Positions 17,463-25,106 of a DNA stretch of 54,770 nt are shown here, one piece after another (within the stretch, counting starts at the first letter, position 1; the number at the start of each line of letters is the position of its first letter). Source of the DNA: Acidobacteriota bacterium (GTDB taxonomy: Bacteria; Acidobacteriota; Terriglobia; Bryobacterales; Bryobacteraceae). Where the stretch lies: NCBI GenBank assembly GCA_023436715.1, contig JAEZIJ010000130.1, forward strand, positions 1 through 54,770. Direction: 5' to 3'. The notes below the pieces were generated by a model. It saw nothing but the letters and a program-made list of their open reading frames with translations, was not told where the DNA came from and made no database searches. The position numbers and the translations under genes are program-made.

Positions 17463-19088
17463 ATGGCGACGACAGAACGGTCGAAGATTGCCGATCCAGT
17501 TCAGGAAATCTCACAGGCGCAGACACTCGCGCGCAGGTACCGCTACGACTTCGTCGATCTCAGGGAAGGCCACATCGATCACGACCTGTTCCGCTCCATT
17601 CCGGTCGATCTGATGTTCCGCTACAATTTCGTGCCGCTGCACGCGGAAAACGGAACCCTCGAAATCGCCCTGGCCGATCCGCGCAACCTGAACCTCGTAG
17701 ACGAGCTCACCATCCTGCTTCAGAAGAAGCTGCGGGTGAAGGTGGCCTCGCTCTCGCAGATTTCCGACCTCCTGAAGAAGACCGAGCAATCGCAGCGCGT
17801 GCTCGAGGAAGTCACCGAGGGCTTCACGCTCGACGTCGTAGCCGATGAGGAGAACGGCGACGAGACGCTCTCCATCGACCGCCTCACCGCGGCCGAAAGC
17901 GACATTGCGCCGGTCATCCGCCTCGTCGATACCACGATCTTCAACGCTCTTGAGCGCCGCGCATCGGACATACACATCGAAACGCGCGACGCCGAAGTCG
18001 CCATCAAGTACCGCATCGACGGCGTGCTGCACTACGCCATGCCGCCTATCGCAAAGGACTGGCACACCACCATCATTTCGCGCATCAAGGTCATGTCGGA
18101 ACTCGACATCGCCGAGCGCCGCGTGCCCCAGGACGGCCGTTTCCGCGTCCGCTATAAAAGCCGCCTCATCGACTTCCGCGTGTCGATCATGCCCACCATT
18201 CACGGCGAAGACGCCGTGCTCCGCGTGCTCGACAAGGAATCGATGAGCGAGAAGTTCGCCAAGCTCAGCCTCGACGTGGTCGGGTTCCCGGAAGGCGATC
18301 TCGGAAAATTCCGCCGCTACATCAAGGAACCGTATGGAATGGTGCTCGTCACCGGGCCGACCGGGTCGGGCAAAACCACCACGCTTTATGCGGCGCTGAG
18401 CGAGATCAAAAACGACGAAGACAAGATCATCACCATTGAGGACCCGGTCGAATACCAGGTGAAGGGCATCACCCAGATTCCTGTAAACGAGAAGAAGGGC
18501 CTCACCTTCGCGCGCGGCTTGCGCTCCATCCTGCGGCACGACCCGGACAAGGTCATGGTCGGCGAAATTCGCGACCAGGAAACCGCGCAGATCGCCATCA
18601 ACGCCGCGCTCACCGGACACCTTGTCTTCACCACCGTCCACGCGAACAACGTGTTCGACGTGCTCGGCCGCTTTCTCAACATGGGCGTCGAGCCATACAA
18701 CTTCGTTTCGGCGCTCAACTGCATTCTGGCGCAGCGGCTGGTGCGCGTGATCTGCGAATTCTGCAAGCGGCCGGCAAACCATTCCGATGCGTACCTGGCG
18801 GAAAGCGGGCTGAACCCGGATGAGTGGCGCGACTTCCCGTTTTGCGAGGGCGAGGGCTGCTTCGAGTGCGGAGGCACGGGGTTCCGCGGGCGAACCGCCA
18901 TCACCGAACTGCTCGATCTGAGCGAGCGCATCCGCGAGATGATTCTCGACAGGCGGCCCACGTCCGAGATCAAGCGGGTGGCGCACGAGGAAGGGATGAC
19001 ATTCCTGCGCGAATGCGCGCTGGAAAAAGCGCGGGGCGGTTTCACCAGTCTCAAGGAGATCAACAAAGTCACCTTCATCGAAGGCTGA
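17463..19088 (+). CDS. Type II secretion/type IV pilus assembly ATPase (GspE/PilB family)
   Basis: This 541-aa secretion ATPase begins after a strong RBS (AGGAGG). The N-terminal T2SSE-N domain covers about 15-105 (ARRYRYDFVDLREGHIDHDL). The ATPase core shows the Asp-box (IHIETRDAEVAIKYRIDGVL), Walker A GPTGSGKTTT near residue 299, the IITIEDPVEYQV Asp/Glu region, Walker B-like VMVGEIRDQETAQIA and the His-box TGHLVFTTVHANN. A tetracysteine zinc motif (CEFC near 430 and CFECGGTG near 466) is intact, as in GspE/PilB and not in the retraction ATPase PilT. It powers pilus or pseudopilus assembly from the cytoplasmic face of the membrane. Confidence 0.94.
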   Translation: MATTERSKIADPVQEISQAQTLARRYRYDFVDLREGHIDHDLFRSIPVDLMFRYNFVPLHAENGTLEIALADPRNLNLVDELTILLQKKLRVKVASLSQISDLLKKTEQSQRVLEEVTEGFTLDVVADEENGDETLSIDRLTAAESDIAPVIRLVDTTIFNALERRASDIHIETRDAEVAIKYRIDGVLHYAMPPIAKDWHTTIISRIKVMSELDIAERRVPQDGRFRVRYKSRLIDFRVSIMPTIHGEDAVLRVLDKESMSEKFAKLSLDVVGFPEGDLGKFRRYIKEPYGMVLVTGPTGSGKTTTLYAALSEIKNDEDKIITIEDPVEYQVKGITQIPVNEKKGLTFARGLRSILRHDPDKVMVGEIRDQETAQIAINAALTGHLVFTTVHANNVFDVLGRFLNMGVEPYNFVSALNCILAQRLVRVICEFCKRPANHSDAYLAESGLNPDEWRDFPFCEGEGCFECGGTGFRGRTAITELLDLSERIREMILDRRPTSEIKRVAHEEGMTFLRECALEKARGGFTSLKEINKVTFIEG

Positions 19089-19100
19089 CAGGAACGCACT

Positions 19101-19994
19101 ATGCAGTTGCCGTCATTCATTGCGAGGCTGCTCGACGATCCGCCGCCGCGGTATGTGTTCGAACTGTCCGAAGCCGGAATCGCGGTGGCGCGGAACGGCC
19201 GCCCGCCTCAGGCCGGCTTCCAGCCGCTCGAAGCAGGCGTCATCGCGGTCTCGCCAGTTAAGGATAACGTCCTTCGCCCGGAAGCCCTGCTCGCGCAGGT
19301 GGAGGCGCTCGCGCCCCGCGGCGAGAAGAAACGCCAGCGCGCGGTGCTCATCCTGCCCGATTTCGGCGTTCGCGTCTCGGTGCTCGATTTCGACGCCTTT
19401 CCCACCGAGCCGGAACAACAGCTTTCGCTCGTGCGGTTCCGCATCAAGAAGAGCCTGCCGTTCGATCTCGAGTCGGCCTGCATCGGCTACCACCCCCAGG
19501 CGAGCGCGGACGGCAAGCGCTGGGACGTGGTTGTGGCCGTGACACTTCAGGAGATCCTGGCCCGGTACGAGGCTCCGTTCCGCTCCTGCGGATTTCATCC
19601 GGGTATCGTGACCACCTCATCGCTGTGCGCGATGGAGTTGATGCGCGATGCCGGAGTAAGCGTGCTCGCGAAACTCAGCGGGCGGACGCTGACTCTTGCG
19701 GTTGCGCAGGACGGCATTCTGAAACTCCTCCGCACGCTCGAACTTGCCGATGGCAGCGCTTATGAAATAGCCTCGCATCTCTACCCCACCTTCGCTTACA
19801 TCGAGGACCAGCTCTCCGCGAAGGCGGAGAAGGTGCTCGTTTGCGGGTTGGGTTCCCTGGCCGGGGACTTGAGCCAGGAACTGGGCGATGGCCCGGTGAT
19901 CGAGCCGCTGCGATCGCGCATGGGCGTTCCGCACCATTACGATGCCGGCCTGCTGGGATACTTGGAATCAATCGAGGAGTCCACGACGAAGTGA
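19101..19994 (+). CDS. PilM-like (actin-fold) assembly protein
   Basis: This 297-aa protein has the divergent actin-like pattern of PilM/GspL cytoplasmic domains: YVFELSEAGIAVARNGR, the PDFGVRVSVLDFDAFP strand, QLSLVRFRIKKSLPFDLESA (interface helix) and KVLVCGLGSLAGDLSQEL near the end. In type IV pili PilM binds the cytoplasmic N-terminus of PilN and links the ATPase to the inner-membrane alignment complex. The gene lies between the ATPase gene (12 bp) and the PilN-like gene (2 bp), exactly the expected place. Sequence identity to PilM is low by eye, so the call leans on gene order as well as motif pattern. Confidence 0.8.
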   Translation: MQLPSFIARLLDDPPPRYVFELSEAGIAVARNGRPPQAGFQPLEAGVIAVSPVKDNVLRPEALLAQVEALAPRGEKKRQRAVLILPDFGVRVSVLDFDAFPTEPEQQLSLVRFRIKKSLPFDLESACIGYHPQASADGKRWDVVVAVTLQEILARYEAPFRSCGFHPGIVTTSSLCAMELMRDAGVSVLAKLSGRTLTLAVAQDGILKLLRTLELADGSAYEIASHLYPTFAYIEDQLSAKAEKVLVCGLGSLAGDLSQELGDGPVIEPLRSRMGVPHHYDAGLLGYLESIEESTTK

Positions 19995-19996
19995 GT

Positions 19997-20563
19997 ATGA
20001 AGATCAACGTCAACCTGGCGACCGAGCCGTTCCAGCGCACGCGGCCGATGCTGGTGGGCTCGGCTGCCGCCGCCGTGCTGCTCACCGGCCTGCTCGGGCT
20101 GTTGATTTCGCTATCCGTGATGGAAGAAGGCCAGGCCGCGCAGACAAGCGCTTCCATCGGACGCCTCGAAGCCCGCTTGCGCGTGCTCTCTTCCGGGCAG
20201 GCGAAGCTCGATTCCGTCCTGCGCAAGCCGGAAAACGCCGTTGTGCTGGAGCGCAGCCTGTTCCTCAATAGCCTGCTGTATGCGAAAGGCATCAGTTGGA
20301 CCCGGCTGTTCGACGATCTCGAAAAGGTCATGCCCTACAACGTGCGGCTCATCTCCATCCGCCCGCAGGTGAACTCGCTAAACCAGATCTCGCTCGAAAT
20401 GGTGGTGGGAGCGGAATCGAGCGCGCCCGTGATTCAAATGCTCGGGCGCCTGGAACGCGCCCCCGAATTCGGCGAAACCCTGATCCATAATTTCGTTCCG
20501 CCGTCGCAATCCGAGCCCCTGTTGCGATACAGGGTGAGCGTGAATTATTCGCAGAAGTTGTAA
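19997..20563 (+). CDS. PilN-like inner-membrane assembly protein
   Basis: This is a 188-aa protein whose start at 19997 is fixed by the classic N-terminal motif MKINVNLATEPFQRTRP, equivalent to the INLLPWR segment of PilN that binds PilM. One membrane helix follows (about 19-42), then a coiled-coil and a small ferredoxin-like periplasmic domain (WTRLFDDLEKVMPYNVRLIS...ISLEMVVGAESSAPVIQMLG). It pairs with PilO in the alignment complex. The gene begins 2 bp after the PilM-like stop, consistent with translational coupling. Confidence 0.82.
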   Translation: MKINVNLATEPFQRTRPMLVGSAAAAVLLTGLLGLLISLSVMEEGQAAQTSASIGRLEARLRVLSSGQAKLDSVLRKPENAVVLERSLFLNSLLYAKGISWTRLFDDLEKVMPYNVRLISIRPQVNSLNQISLEMVVGAESSAPVIQMLGRLERAPEFGETLIHNFVPPSQSEPLLRYRVSVNYSQKL

Positions 20564-20566
20564 CTC

Positions 20567-21358
20567 ATGCATAAACGCCTCATTCCCGCTCTCGCCAAAT
20601 GGAGAAAGGACCCGCGCGTCATGATCCGCGCCGGACTTGGCGTGCTGCTCGCCGCCAACCTGGTAGCGGCCGCGATCGTTTTCAAGCCCTGGGCCAGCTC
20701 GATTGAGGAACTCCAGAGGCAGGAGTCTTCGCTCCGCCAGCAGGTCCGCCAACGGGAGACCGCGCTCGACCGGCTGCGGACCATCGTCAACAAGGTTGAG
20801 GCCGCCCGAACCGATGGAGATAAGTTCGAGCAGAGCTATCTGCTTTCCAAGCGTTCCATGGCCTCCGCCCTGGCGCAGGAACTCGTCGAGACGGCGCAGA
20901 AGGCCGGCATGCGGCAGAAGGAGACCACGTTCTCATTCGAGCCTGTAGAGGGCAGCGACACGCTGACCAAGGTCACCATCACGGGCATCTACGAAGGCAC
21001 CTACGCGGACCTCATGCACTTCCTGAATCTGCTGGACCGTTCCGGCCGGTTTCTGATCATCGAAAGCCTGGGCGCGGCGCCCCAGCAATCCGGCATGACT
21101 CTCGGCGTAACGATGAAGCTCAGCGGGTTTGTCCGCGAGGGCGGCGAACCGCCCGCGGAACTGGCCGAAAGTGAACCTGCCGCTCCGCCCATCGTGGCAG
21201 TCCAGCAGCCGCCTCAGCCGAAGCCTCAGCGCGTGGTGGAAGCTGTTCCAGCCGGGCCGCCTGTGCCGCCCGCGGTCACTACTTCCGATGGGGCGCGCGG
21301 GTTTGGCTCAACCCCGCCGCTGCCGCGGCGGGTACGGGGGAACAGGGAGGTCCGATGA
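20567..21358 (+). CDS. PilO-like inner-membrane assembly protein with a Pro-rich tail
   Basis: This 263-aa protein has an N-terminal membrane helix (about 20-42), then a coiled coil (ELQRQESSLRQQVRQRETAL) and a PilO-like periplasmic domain (about 90-185: EGSDTLTKVTITGIYEGTYA, then DLMHFLNLLDRSGRFLIIES). Residues after about 195 form a Pro/Ala/Val-rich tail that is unusually long for PilO and likely unstructured. Its 3' end overlaps the next gene by 4 bp (ATGA), a strong sign of coupling. PilO heterodimerises with PilN and spans the inner membrane and periplasm. Confidence 0.78.
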   Translation: MHKRLIPALAKWRKDPRVMIRAGLGVLLAANLVAAAIVFKPWASSIEELQRQESSLRQQVRQRETALDRLRTIVNKVEAARTDGDKFEQSYLLSKRSMASALAQELVETAQKAGMRQKETTFSFEPVEGSDTLTKVTITGIYEGTYADLMHFLNLLDRSGRFLIIESLGAAPQQSGMTLGVTMKLSGFVREGGEPPAELAESEPAAPPIVAVQQPPQPKPQRVVEAVPAGPPVPPAVTTSDGARGFGSTPPLPRRVRGNREVR

Positions 21359-22032
21359 AACTGGGAGCGGATCGCAAGAAGATCGCTGTACTCGGCGGGC
21401 TCCTGCTCGTCCTGGCCTGGTTCCTGTTCTCGAACTCGGGATCGGACGCGCCGCCGCGGCCGGCACGCACTCCGGCGCGCGCAGCCGCGAAGCCCGATCC
21501 GGCCGATAGCGTTTCTGCGCAGCCGGCCCCGGAGCCCCGTCCGCGCCCGCCTCTGCGCCCCGAATCCCGCGGCCTGAGCCTCAGCTTCAAGGACAAGCGG
21601 GTGGACCCGACAACCGCGGACCCCACGCTGCGGCTCGACCTGCTTGCCAAAGTGCAGAGCGTGAACCTCGAAGGCGGGGCGCGCAACCTGTTTCAGTTCG
21701 GCGCGGTGCCGATGCCGAAAACCCCCGAGCCGAAAATCATTCCCAAGCAGTCTCCGATGCAGGCGCCGGTGGAAGCCGCGAGGCCGGCGGCGCCTCCTCC
21801 TCCGCCGCCTCCGCCCCCGATCCCGCTGAAGTTTTACGGCTACGCAAGCAATTCGCGGCCGGGCCTCAAACGCGCCTTCTTTCTCCAGGGAGATGAGATC
21901 GTCGTTGCGGGGGAAGGCGAACTGATCCAGAAGCGGTATAAGGTGGTCCGCGTCGGCATTGACTCGTGTGTGGTCGAGGATACGCAGTTCAAGCACGAGC
22001 AGACTCTGCCGCTCGAGGAGCAGGCGGGATGA
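21355..22032 (+). CDS. PilP/GspC-like periplasmic assembly protein
   Basis: This 225-aa protein has one N-terminal membrane helix (about 9-24: AVLGGLLLVLAWFLF), a low-complexity Ala/Pro/Arg linker containing a polyproline run, and a C-terminal beta domain of GspC/PilP type (FYGYASNSRPGLKRAFFLQG, DEIVVAGEGELIQKRYKVVR). In pili and T2SS this HR-type domain contacts the secretin, so a secretin partner is expected elsewhere in the genome. The start overlaps the PilO-like stop by 4 bp and the stop overlaps the pseudopilin start by 4 bp. The family call is by pattern and position. Confidence 0.65.
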   Translation: MKLGADRKKIAVLGGLLLVLAWFLFSNSGSDAPPRPARTPARAAAKPDPADSVSAQPAPEPRPRPPLRPESRGLSLSFKDKRVDPTTADPTLRLDLLAKVQSVNLEGGARNLFQFGAVPMPKTPEPKIIPKQSPMQAPVEAARPAAPPPPPPPPPIPLKFYGYASNSRPGLKRAFFLQGDEIVVAGEGELIQKRYKVVRVGIDSCVVEDTQFKHEQTLPLEEQAG

Positions 22033-23348
22033 AGAACCGTATCAGGGCACGGCTTCAGGCAAGTGGAAGTCCGTGGCTTGAGCCTTGTATCAGGGCACGG
22101 CTTCAGCCGTGCCGTAGGGTGCCAGCATTACAGGGCTTTAGCCCCTGCTGCCACGAACAGGGGCTAAAGCCCGGGTCTTCTCACGACGTTGCGGCACGGC
22201 TAAAGCCGTGCCCTGATACAATTCACACTCGCGAGTCCGGCTTCGCCATGATGCTCGTGTTCGCGATGGCGGCCATCGTCTCCATCATGCTCTACATGGA
22301 ACTGCCGCGCGTTGCCTTTGAAGCCGTGCGCGCCAAAGAGCAGACTCTCATCGACCGCGGCGAGCAGTACTCACGCGCGATCAAGCTGTACATGCGGAAG
22401 TTCCCGGGCAAGTACCCCGCGAGCATCGACCAGCTCGAGAACACAAACAACATCCGCTTCCTCCGCCGCCGTTACAAGGACCCCATGACCGGGAACGAGG
22501 ATTGGCGCATTATTCACGCCGGTCCCGGCGGCGTCCTCACCGATTCGCTCGTGCAGAAGCCGCCGCAAACGAAGAAAGACGGGAGTTTCGGCTCAGACAT
22601 CGGCACGCCAATCGGTGCGAACGCAGACTCGGTTCCCGTCACCTCGAACAAACCGCCCCCAAGGCCCAGCCAGACCGGAAACATGTCCAACATGCCCGGC
22701 GGAATGCAGCCCTGGCAGATGAATCCGGCCGATCCGGTGCAGCAGGATCAGGCCACGGCTCAGTACCCGGGAGTCGTGCAGCCGGGCCAGCCTGTCCAGT
22801 TCCAGCCGGGGCAGCCCGTGCCATTCGGCCAGGCCGGACAGCCGGGACAGCCGTACCCCAATACGCAGCCTGGAACCCCGCCGGGACAGCCTTCATACGG
22901 GGTGCCCGGCCAGCCCGGTTTCGCACCCGGCATGGTCGGGCCGCCCGGTAGTTTGCCCGGTATAAACCCGTCCATCCAGAACCCTTACGGCCAGCCCCCG
23001 CCCGTCCCCCTAATTAACCCGAACGATCAGAACCAGCCCGGCACCGGCACTGGCGCCAATAGCGCGGTGGACATGATAAACAGCCAGCTCAGGAACCAGA
23101 GGTCTTCACAACCCAGTTTCGGCTTCGGCAGCCAGACCATCGGCGGTGGCATCGCCGGCGTCGCGAGCAAGTTCGAGGCTCAGGGCATCAAGGTCTACAA
23201 CGAGCGTACGAAATACCAAGAGTGGGAATTCGTCTACGATCCGCGCAAGGACATGGGCAATCCGATGATGCCGGGCCAGCAACCTGGTTTGCCGAACCAA
23301 CCTGGGCTCCAGGGCCCGCAGCCGAACCGCTCCCCTGGTCCGCACTGA
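22029..23348 (+). CDS. Pseudopilin-like protein with repeat-interrupted leader and Pro/Gly/Gln-rich tail
   Basis: This is a 439-aa protein starting at 22029 (ATGA overlap with the previous gene). Residues 4-65 come from a 183-bp palindromic element inserted in frame. A prepilin-like segment follows: ESGFAMMLVFAMAAIVSIML from residue 69, with the candidate cleavage Gly at 71, then the conserved ELPRVAFEAVRAKEQTLIDR helix and RRRYKDPMTGNEDWR, as in acidobacterial pseudopilin-like proteins. The usual Glu5 is absent (Met or Leu instead). From about residue 195 the protein is Pro/Gly/Gln-rich with PGQP-type repeats (collagen-like composition), then a C-terminal segment. Removing the insert predicts MKNLHTRESGFAMML. 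Whether the long leader is still processed is unknown, and the frame is open throughout. Confidence 0.75.
   Translation: MKNRIRARLQASGSPWLEPCIRARLQPCRRVPALQGFSPCCHEQGLKPGSSHDVAARLKPCPDTIHTRESGFAMMLVFAMAAIVSIMLYMELPRVAFEAVRAKEQTLIDRGEQYSRAIKLYMRKFPGKYPASIDQLENTNNIRFLRRRYKDPMTGNEDWRIIHAGPGGVLTDSLVQKPPQTKKDGSFGSDIGTPIGANADSVPVTSNKPPPRPSQTGNMSNMPGGMQPWQMNPADPVQQDQATAQYPGVVQPGQPVQFQPGQPVPFGQAGQPGQPYPNTQPGTPPGQPSYGVPGQPGFAPGMVGPPGSLPGINPSIQNPYGQPPPVPLINPNDQNQPGTGTGANSAVDMINSQLRNQRSSQPSFGFGSQTIGGGIAGVASKFEAQGIKVYNERTKYQEWEFVYDPRKDMGNPMMPGQQPGLPNQPGLQGPQPNRSPGPH
22039..22221. repeat. Palindromic REP/MITE-like element inserted in the pseudopilin leader
   Basis: The core 22085-22221 is bounded by 30-bp inverted repeats with a single mismatch (22085-22114 and 22192-22221, beginning ttgtatcagggcacggctt). 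Inside are perfect 15-bp inverted repeats, gggctttagcccctg (22133-22147) and its complement (22158-22172). Each arm is itself a small palindrome (ggcacggct/agccgtgcc). A partial 20-bp copy of the arm lies just upstream (22039-22058, identical to 22087-22106). The whole block is 183 bp, a multiple of three. The structure is typical of non-autonomous REP/MITE elements. No transposase is in the window. Confidence 0.85.
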
Positions 23349-23349
23349 A

Positions 23350-23709
23350 TCAGATCTCCCGCCGCCGCCGCTCCGCCCTGCGCACGCGCGCTTCGTCCAT
23401 GCCGAAGTAGTGCGCAACCTCGTGCCATACTGTATCTACGAGCAGTCGTTCGAGGTGGCGGCGGTTCCGTGCCATGCGCTCATGGGGTCCCTGATAGATG
23501 GTGATCCGGTCGGGCAGCGCGAAGCCTTCGCTCACACTTCGATATGGCAGAGGACGCCCCTGATACAGCCCCAGGAGGTTTGGCGACGGGGGTTCGGGTT
23601 CCACGATGAACACCACGTTCTTCAGACGGCGGCGAAAGCGCGGCGGAATTGCCTTCAACGCCTTCTCCACCAGCCTGTCGAACTCCGCGGGCTTCATCCG
23701 CACCCACAT
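23350..23709 (-). CDS. Minimal zincin-type metallopeptidase family protein (PF06262-like)
   Basis: This 119-aa protein has the pattern of the zincin-1 family of small bacterial metallopeptidase-like proteins: FDRLVEKALKAIPPRFRRRL at the N-terminus, then LPDRITIYQGPHER and the zinc motif HEVAHYFGMDEARV near residues 95-108 (HExxH with a third ligand expected downstream). No signal peptide is present, so it is probably cytosolic. The family's physiological substrate is not established. The stop lies 1 bp from that of the pseudopilin gene (convergent), and it diverges from the 2Fe-2S gene with a 26-bp gap. Confidence 0.85.
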   Translation of the reverse strand: MWVRMKPAEFDRLVEKALKAIPPRFRRRLKNVVFIVEPEPPSPNLLGLYQGRPLPYRSVSEGFALPDRITIYQGPHERMARNRRHLERLLVDTVWHEVAHYFGMDEARVRRAERRRREI

Positions 23710-23735
23710 TGTAATCGACGAGCCGGAGTCCTTCC

Positions 23736-24122
23736 ATGATTGACCTTGCCGCCAAAGAGCGCCTGGAAGAGATCGCGCGCAAGCGCAATATCGGCGGCCT
23801 TACCCGCCACATCTTCCTCTGCGCCGGCCAGACCAATCCCAAGTGCGCCGCCTACGAGACGGGAATGGCTTCCTGGGAGTACCTGAAAAGGCGCATCGCG
23901 GAACTCGGCCTCCACACCGTCTACCGTTCGAAGGTCGATTGTCTCCGCATCTGCGAGCACGGCCCCATCGCGGTAGTCTATCCCGAAGGCGCCTGGTATC
24001 ACTCGGCCACGCCGGAAGTTCTGGAACGAATCATCCAGGAGCACCTGATCTGCGGCAAACCGGTCCAGGACTACCTTTTCGCGCTCAGCCCCCTCGAATC
24101 CACGGTTTGGCCCGTACTCTGA
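23736..24122 (+). CDS. Thioredoxin-fold [2Fe-2S] ferredoxin-like protein
   Basis: This 128-aa protein has the (2Fe-2S) thioredoxin-like ferredoxin pattern: HIFLCAGQTNPKC (the first two Cys, about 29-37), then VDCLRICEHGPIAVVYPEGA (the second pair, about 68-87) and WYHSATPEVLERIIQEHLIC. Four Cys are in the positions expected for a cluster of the NuoE/FeFd type. It probably carries electrons or stabilises an enzyme; the partner is unknown. It starts 26 bp from the divergent zincin gene and is followed after 18 bp by the polysaccharide deacetylase gene. Confidence 0.85.
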   Translation: MIDLAAKERLEEIARKRNIGGLTRHIFLCAGQTNPKCAAYETGMASWEYLKRRIAELGLHTVYRSKVDCLRICEHGPIAVVYPEGAWYHSATPEVLERIIQEHLICGKPVQDYLFALSPLESTVWPVL

Positions 24123-24140
24123 TATCCTGGTGTCCTCGAC

Positions 24141-24842
24141 ATGTGGACCGAATTGGCCGGGGGCGCTGTGTGCGGTGCCGCCGGGCTGATGACCTACGGA
24201 GTGCGGGCGCGGTCGGCCAGCCTGTTTGCGCCGTCGGTGTGGCACGGGGCGAACCGGAAGGCGGTCGCATTGACGTTCGACGACGGGCCGAGCGAATCCA
24301 CTCCGCAGTTGCTCGATGTGCTTGACCGGGAGGGCGTGCGGGCGACCTTCTTTCAGTGTGGAATGAACGTGAGGCGCCTTCCTCAGGTGGCGCGCGACGT
24401 TCGAGGCGCCGGCCACGAGATCGGCAATCACGGCGATTCCCACCGACCCTTCTGTTTCCGTTCCGGGACATTCATGGAGCATGAGATGGCGCGGGCGCAG
24501 GCCGCAATCGAAGAGGCGGCAGGAATCCGGCCGGTGCTGTTTCGTGTTCCCTATGGCGCGCGCTGGTTCGGGCTGCGGCGGGCACAGAAACGGCTCGGGC
24601 TGATGGGCGTCATGTGGACGGCTATCGGCCGCGACTGGAAACTGAGGGCCGAAGCGATCGCCGCGCGCCTCCTTGGCGCTGCCCGGAATGGAGCGATTTT
24701 CTGCCTGCACGACGGCCGGGAACTCCAGCCCCGGCCCGATGTCCGCCAAACGCTGGAGGCCGTACGCCGCATCATCCCCGAGTTGCGTGACCGGGGCTTT
24801 CAATTTGAGACAGTGAGCGAAATATTATGTCCGAGGACCTGA
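24141..24842 (+). CDS. Polysaccharide deacetylase family protein (NodB-type)
   Basis: This 233-aa CE4-type deacetylase begins with a short hydrophobic or export segment (about 5-20). The NodB signatures are present: VALTFDDGPSESTPQLLDVL (motif 1, with metal-binding Asp), ATFFQCGMNVRRLP, the metal motif AGHEIGNHGDSHRPF (H-x3-H) and a downstream RVPYGARW. It would remove N- or O-acetyl groups from a surface polysaccharide or peptidoglycan. The 3' end overlaps the ACP gene by 16 bp, placing it in a run with ACP, a ketoacyl-ACP synthase and a sulfatase, which suggests a shared role in envelope glycan or glycolipid modification, by position only. Confidence 0.9.
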   Translation: MWTELAGGAVCGAAGLMTYGVRARSASLFAPSVWHGANRKAVALTFDDGPSESTPQLLDVLDREGVRATFFQCGMNVRRLPQVARDVRGAGHEIGNHGDSHRPFCFRSGTFMEHEMARAQAAIEEAAGIRPVLFRVPYGARWFGLRRAQKRLGLMGVMWTAIGRDWKLRAEAIAARLLGAARNGAIFCLHDGRELQPRPDVRQTLEAVRRIIPELRDRGFQFETVSEILCPRT

Positions 24843-25099
24843 TCAAGAGAGTGATTGCCTGCATCGCAGCGAGCCAGAAGCTCCCGGAGGATAAGATCAC
24901 TATCGACAGCACGTTTGAGGAATTGGGCATCGATTCGCTGGACGGGGTGAACATCCTGTTCGCGCTCGAAAACGAGTTCAATATCAGCATTCCGGATGAG
25001 GGAGCGCAGGGTATCCGGGGCGTGCGCCAGATGGCGGAGGCGCTCGAAAAGCTGATTCCGTCGGGCGGCCAGCCGGACGCGGTGCCGCAGCAGTCGTAG
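24827..25099 (+). CDS. Acyl carrier protein
   Basis: This is a 90-aa ACP. The phosphopantetheine-attachment motif FEELGIDSLDGVN is intact, with the Ser at about residue 38, in a normal four-helix ACP context (DLIKRVIACIAASQKLPEDK...EFNISIPDEGAQGIRGVRQM). It is acidic and of standard length apart from a short Gly/Pro-rich C-terminus. It starts inside the end of the deacetylase gene (16-bp overlap) and precedes the ketoacyl-ACP synthase gene by 7 bp. It is more likely a dedicated ACP for this small cluster than the housekeeping FabF/AcpP pair, because fabD, fabG and the other fatty-acid genes are absent here. Confidence 0.92.
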   Translation: MSEDLIKRVIACIAASQKLPEDKITIDSTFEELGIDSLDGVNILFALENEFNISIPDEGAQGIRGVRQMAEALEKLIPSGGQPDAVPQQS

Positions 25100-25106
25100 C
25101 CGGGGT

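Noticed and set aside
17511..18986. Minus-strand open frame opposite the GspE-like ATPase gene
   Set aside because: It is a shadow of the ATPase, which has Walker and tetracysteine motifs; the antisense product has no recognisable domain.
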